Assembly (NCBI GenBank): GCA_023392475.1
Contig: JAEVZA010000010.1
Coordinates: 1 to 7,343, forward strand
Length of the DNA stretch: 7,343 bases
Reading direction: 5' to 3'
Origin: Actinomycetes bacterium
Lineage (GTDB): Bacteria; Actinomycetota; Acidimicrobiia; Acidimicrobiales; Microtrichaceae
Positions 5,388-7,343 of this stretch are shown piece after piece; the stretch's first letter is position 1; the number at the start of each line of letters is the position of its first letter. Below the pieces are notes generated by a model. It had not been told where the DNA came from, did no database searches, and was given only the letters and a program-made list of their open reading frames with translations. A program made the translations under genes and the position numbers.

Positions 5388-5734
5388 GAGCCCAGGATCT
5401 TGGCCTTCTGGGCGGCGAACTCCTCGTCGGTGAGGATGCCCTGGTCCTTCAGCGACGCGAGCTCCTTGAGCTGGGAGATCGTGTCGTCCTCGCCGCCGGC
5501 CGCGGGGGCGGGCTGCTGCGCCGCCTGCTGCGCAGCGGCCTGCTGGGCCATCGCCTGCTGCTGGTCGTAGGCCTGCTGCTGCTCGTACGCCTGGGCCTCC
5601 TGCTGCTGCGAGGCCTTCGCCTGCTGGCGGCGGGAGACGCCGCCGGCCACCGCCGTGGCCGTGCCGGCCACGACCGCGGTGCGGGCCATCGTGCCGACCA
5701 GCCCCGGTCGTCCCATCCTGCGTCGCATCATCAT
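5384..5734 (-). CDS. SHOCT domain-containing protein
   Basis: A 116-residue small protein. Residues 1-10 are Met/Arg-rich (MMMRRRMGRP). Residues 11-33 form an Ala/Gly/Val/Thr-rich mildly hydrophobic segment that may insert into or lie on the membrane. Residues 37-76 are strongly Gln/Ala-rich and likely helical or coiled. Residues 84-116 form a SHOCT domain, with ISQLKELASLKDQGILTDEE at 86-105 followed by FAAQKAKIL. SHOCT is a short C-terminal domain thought to mediate oligomerisation or partner binding. The first of three ATG codons (5732-5734) is preceded by AGGGAGGAA, with nine bases between GGAGG and ATG; the second or third ATG could also serve. It follows the DUF6325 gene after 30 bp and overlaps the xxS-protein gene by 4 bp, so the three look like one operon. 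The SHOCT assignment is firm; the role is unknown. Confidence 0.9.
   Translation of the reverse strand: MMMRRRMGRPGLVGTMARTAVVAGTATAVAGGVSRRQQAKASQQQEAQAYEQQQAYDQQQAMAQQAAAQQAAQQPAPAAGGEDDTISQLKELASLKDQGILTDEEFAAQKAKILGS
5507..5626 (-). repeat. low-complexity CAG/GCC-rich tract encoding a Gln/Ala linker
   Basis: This part of the SHOCT gene is dominated by CAG, CAA-like and GCC/GCG codons (CTG-rich on the plus strand) and encodes residues 37-76. It is low-complexity coding sequence, prone to length change, and not an independent element. Confidence 0.65.
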
Positions 5735-5764
5735 GGTGGCGTTCCTCCCTGTGGGTCGTGCTGG

Positions 5765-6190
5765 TCAGTCGGTCGACTTGCCGACGGCGGCGAGCGCCGC
5801 CTCGACGATCTGGTGCGGGATCCGCTCGCCCGCGAGGATCACGCCGTCGGAGGCGAGCGCCGCCTCGGCGAACTCGCGCGCCCAGCAGTCCTCCCACACG
5901 ATGAAGGCGGCGGAGCTGTTCGGCTCGAGCACCTCGGCCGCCATCTCGATGTCCTCGTCGTTGAGGAGGCCGTCGACCTCGTCCGTGAGCGAGCCGTAGC
6001 CGGCCAGCTCCGGGTGGTCCTCGTACTCGAACGCCTCGATGTTGCCGTCGGCGTCCTTGAGGATGAAGAGCATGTCGATGATCCGGATGGTGCCGGACTC
6101 GACCAGCTTCTCCAGGGCGGGGACCATGTCCCCGTTGAAGCGGTTCCCGGGGAACCCGATGATGATGTACTCCACGGGCCCGATGGCCAT
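5765..6190 (-). CDS. DUF6325 family protein
   Basis: A 141-residue acidic, soluble protein of the actinobacterial DUF6325 family. The characteristic N-terminus MAIGPVEYIIIGFPGNRFNG is followed by PALEKLVESGTIRIIDMLFI (24-43) and a KDADGNIEAFE segment (45-55). The C-terminal half includes SSAAFIVWEDCWAREFAEA (92-110) and a VILAGERIP segment (117-125). The arrangement resembles a two-repeat alpha/beta fold, with no catalytic motif that I can name. The family is uncharacterised and often sits beside small SHOCT proteins, as here. The start ATG 6188-6190 has a strong AGGAGG site at 6195-6200, four bases upstream. It is the first gene of the likely three-gene minus-strand operon, behind a candidate promoter at 6227-6232. 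Function unknown. Confidence 0.88.
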   Translation of the reverse strand: MAIGPVEYIIIGFPGNRFNGDMVPALEKLVESGTIRIIDMLFILKDADGNIEAFEYEDHPELAGYGSLTDEVDGLLNDEDIEMAAEVLEPNSSAAFIVWEDCWAREFAEAALASDGVILAGERIPHQIVEAALAAVGKSTD

Positions 6191-6226
6191 GGTCCCTCCT
6201 GCCGCCGTGCGGATGACGATGCCGTC

Positions 6227-6232
6227 ACCCTA
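6227..6232 (-). promoter_or_regulatory. candidate -10 box for the DUF6325-SHOCT-xxS operon
   Basis: On the minus strand this reads TAGGGT, a TAnnnT -10 box, 36 bp before the DUF6325 start codon. It is followed by GAC, as is the TAGCGT box before the site-2 protease gene. It lies in the 89-bp gap after the reductase gene, so the cassette can be expressed separately. No clear -35 box was identified. Confidence 0.45.
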
Positions 6233-6279
6233 GCGGCGCGCCCGAACCCCGCGACCCGCTCCTGAGGGGCGTGCGCGGC

Positions 6280-7041
6280 TCAGCGGTCGCCGGCGACCCG
6301 GCGCCACACCGACCGCGGCAACGCCCGCACGCCGGCGAACAACGGGCCCAGCAGCGGCGGCACCGCGACGACCTCGCGGGACGGGTGCGCGAGCGAGGCC
6401 ACCGTCCGGCGCGCCACCGTGGCCGGGTCGGTCGAGAAGGGCGCCGGGTCGAGCCCGGTCGTCATCTTCGACCGGACGAACCCCGGACGGACGACCACGC
6501 ACCGGACGCCGGTGCCGACGAGCGCGTCGCCGAGACCCTGCGCGAACACGTCCAGGCCGGCCTTCGAGGAGCCGTACACGTAGTTCGAGCGGCGGGCCCG
6601 GAGCCCGGCGACCGACGACAGCACCACGATCGTCCCCGTGCCCTGGTCGACGAGGCGCGACGCCGCGGCGGCGAGCGCGGCGGCGGGGCCGGCGAAGTTC
6701 GTGCGGACCATGAGGTCGACGTCGGCCGGGCCCATGGAGCGTCCGGCGTGGTGGCCGAGCATCCCGACCCCGCACAGCACGAGGTCGATCCGGCCGAGCT
6801 CCTCGACGGCCGCGTCGACGAGCGCCTCGTGGCCGCCGACGTCGAGGGCGTCCCACGCCCGTGCGACCACGGTCAGCCCGGGTGCCGCGGCGACGACCGC
6901 GGCCGCTGCGTCGTCGGGATCGCGGGCGGCGAGCACCGCACGCTCGAGGCCGGTGCGGGCGAGCTCCGCCACGACGGCGGTGGCGATCTCGCTCCCGGCA
7001 CCGAGCACGAGGGCGGTCCGGACGGGCGGGGTGTCGGTCAC
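6280..7041 (-). CDS. SDR family oxidoreductase, DprE2-like
   Basis: A 253-residue short-chain dehydrogenase/reductase. The nucleotide-binding loop is LVLGAGSEIA (11-20); the structural Asn is N115 (RTNF); the catalytic residues are Ser142/Ser143 (VVLSSVAG) and Tyr156-x3-Lys160 (YGSSKAGLD); RPGFVRSKM follows at 185-193. The loop with SEI instead of the usual GIG, the YGSSKAGLD block, the VRPGxVR/KM block and the basic C-terminus ending LPRSVWRRV match decaprenylphospho-beta-D-erythro-pentofuranosid-2-ulose 2-reductase (DprE2). That enzyme makes the arabinose donor for cell-wall arabinan in mycobacteria and is about 254 residues long. The last loop glycine is Ala20 here. The start is GTG 7039-7041, with GAGG at 7050-7053; the nearby ATG at 7047-7049 runs into a stop after three codons. 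It lies 21 bp after a probable glycosyltransferase gene. SDR is certain; DprE2 substrate specificity is inferred. Confidence 0.92.
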   Translation of the reverse strand: MTDTPPVRTALVLGAGSEIATAVVAELARTGLERAVLAARDPDDAAAAVVAAAPGLTVVARAWDALDVGGHEALVDAAVEELGRIDLVLCGVGMLGHHAGRSMGPADVDLMVRTNFAGPAAALAAAASRLVDQGTGTIVVLSSVAGLRARRSNYVYGSSKAGLDVFAQGLGDALVGTGVRCVVVRPGFVRSKMTTGLDPAPFSTDPATVARRTVASLAHPSREVVAVPPLLGPLFAGVRALPRSVWRRVAGDR

Positions 7042-7062
7042 GCCGACATCCTCGCCCAGGTC

Positions 7063-7343
7063 TCAGCGCGGGACCCAGACCTCGTCGGGGCCGGTGCGCG
7101 TGCCGGTGGCCGGCCAGAGGTGCTGGTGCGCGGGGAGGAGGTCGTGGTCGTAGCGGTAGTAGTCGGCGAAGTCGTCGGGGAGGTACGACAGCCCCGCCAC
7201 GGAGTCCACGACGATCGCGGCGTACCGCTGCCCGCGGATGGCGGCGTCGAGCTCGCGCCGGAGCTCCCGGCGGGCCGGGCCGTGCGGCCCGCGCAGCACG
7301 TCGGCCAGGGCGGCGGACTGGGCGCCGGCCTGCTTGCCGGCGC
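7063..7343 (-). CDS. C-terminal fragment of a probable membrane glycosyltransferase (GT-C/GT39-like)
   Basis: This open frame enters from the right edge, so its start and all upstream domains are missing; about 93 residues remain, ending at TGA 7063-7065. What is visible is a soluble C-terminal domain. It starts with GKQAGAQ, continues with ALADVLRG, a basic Arg-rich helix, RYAAIVVDS, then DYYRYDHDLLP, and ends TGTRTGPDEVWVPR. GK...A...DVLR, then a strand with VVD, a YY motif and a final TG..P-E-V-W-V-R is the pattern I associate with the extracytoplasmic tail of multi-spanning GT39/GT-C type glycosyltransferases in actinobacteria. The neighbouring DprE2-like gene, 21 bp downstream, fits a cell-envelope polysaccharide operon. 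No transmembrane segment or catalytic residue lies inside the window, so the family call is tentative. A hypothetical membrane protein is the fallback. Confidence 0.6.
   Translation of the reverse strand, partial: AGKQAGAQSAALADVLRGPHGPARRELRRELDAAIRGQRYAAIVVDSVAGLSYLPDDFADYYRYDHDLLPAHQHLWPATGTRTGPDEVWVPR

Overview
The window is very GC-rich, uses ATG and GTG starts, and carries actinobacterial hallmarks: a DprE2-like reductase, a DUF6325/SHOCT gene pair, an LAFTG (class E-like) sorting motif, a site-2 protease fused to CBS domains, and TAGnGT-type -10 boxes. It is best read as chromosomal DNA of a high-GC Actinomycetota. An acidimicrobial or related non-model lineage is possible but cannot be proven from the sequence. 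No rRNA, tRNA, CRISPR array, transposase or phage gene is visible.

Left part (1-1992). A poly-G stretch at the extreme left (possibly a contig-end artefact) is followed by a divergent pair: a dienelactone hydrolase family enzyme on the minus strand and a YaaA/UPF0246 peroxide-stress protein on the plus strand. Their start codons are separated by only 50 bp. A 339-bp non-coding stretch follows. It holds a long, nearly perfect hairpin and a likely promoter for the next gene.

Middle (1993-5135, plus strand). An M50 site-2 protease with two CBS domains and a proline-rich tail is followed 47 bp later by msrB, a methionine sulfoxide reductase that lacks the usual recycling cysteine. Next comes a secreted protein with two DUF11 domains. 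It ends exactly at the sortase-like pentapeptide LAFTG, with no membrane anchor after it. A two-tier hairpin fills the gap just before its start codon.

Right part (5100-7343, minus strand). Reading right to left: the C-terminal end of a probable membrane glycosyltransferase (GT-C/GT39-like), then a DprE2-like short-chain reductase 21 bp downstream, then, behind its own likely promoter, a compact cassette of DUF6325 protein, SHOCT-domain protein and a 95-residue protein with serine at every third position for 20 consecutive serines. The last two genes overlap by GTGA. The 3' end of the cassette runs 36 bp into the 3' end of the DUF11 gene on the opposite strand.

How the parts fit: yaaA and msrB point to oxidative stress handling. 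The site-2 protease, the DUF11 protein, the reductase and the glycosyltransferase fragment point to envelope biology. The most unusual item is the period-3 serine protein and its cassette. Its pattern is maintained with mixed serine codons, so it looks selected at protein level, and no function can be read from the sequence.
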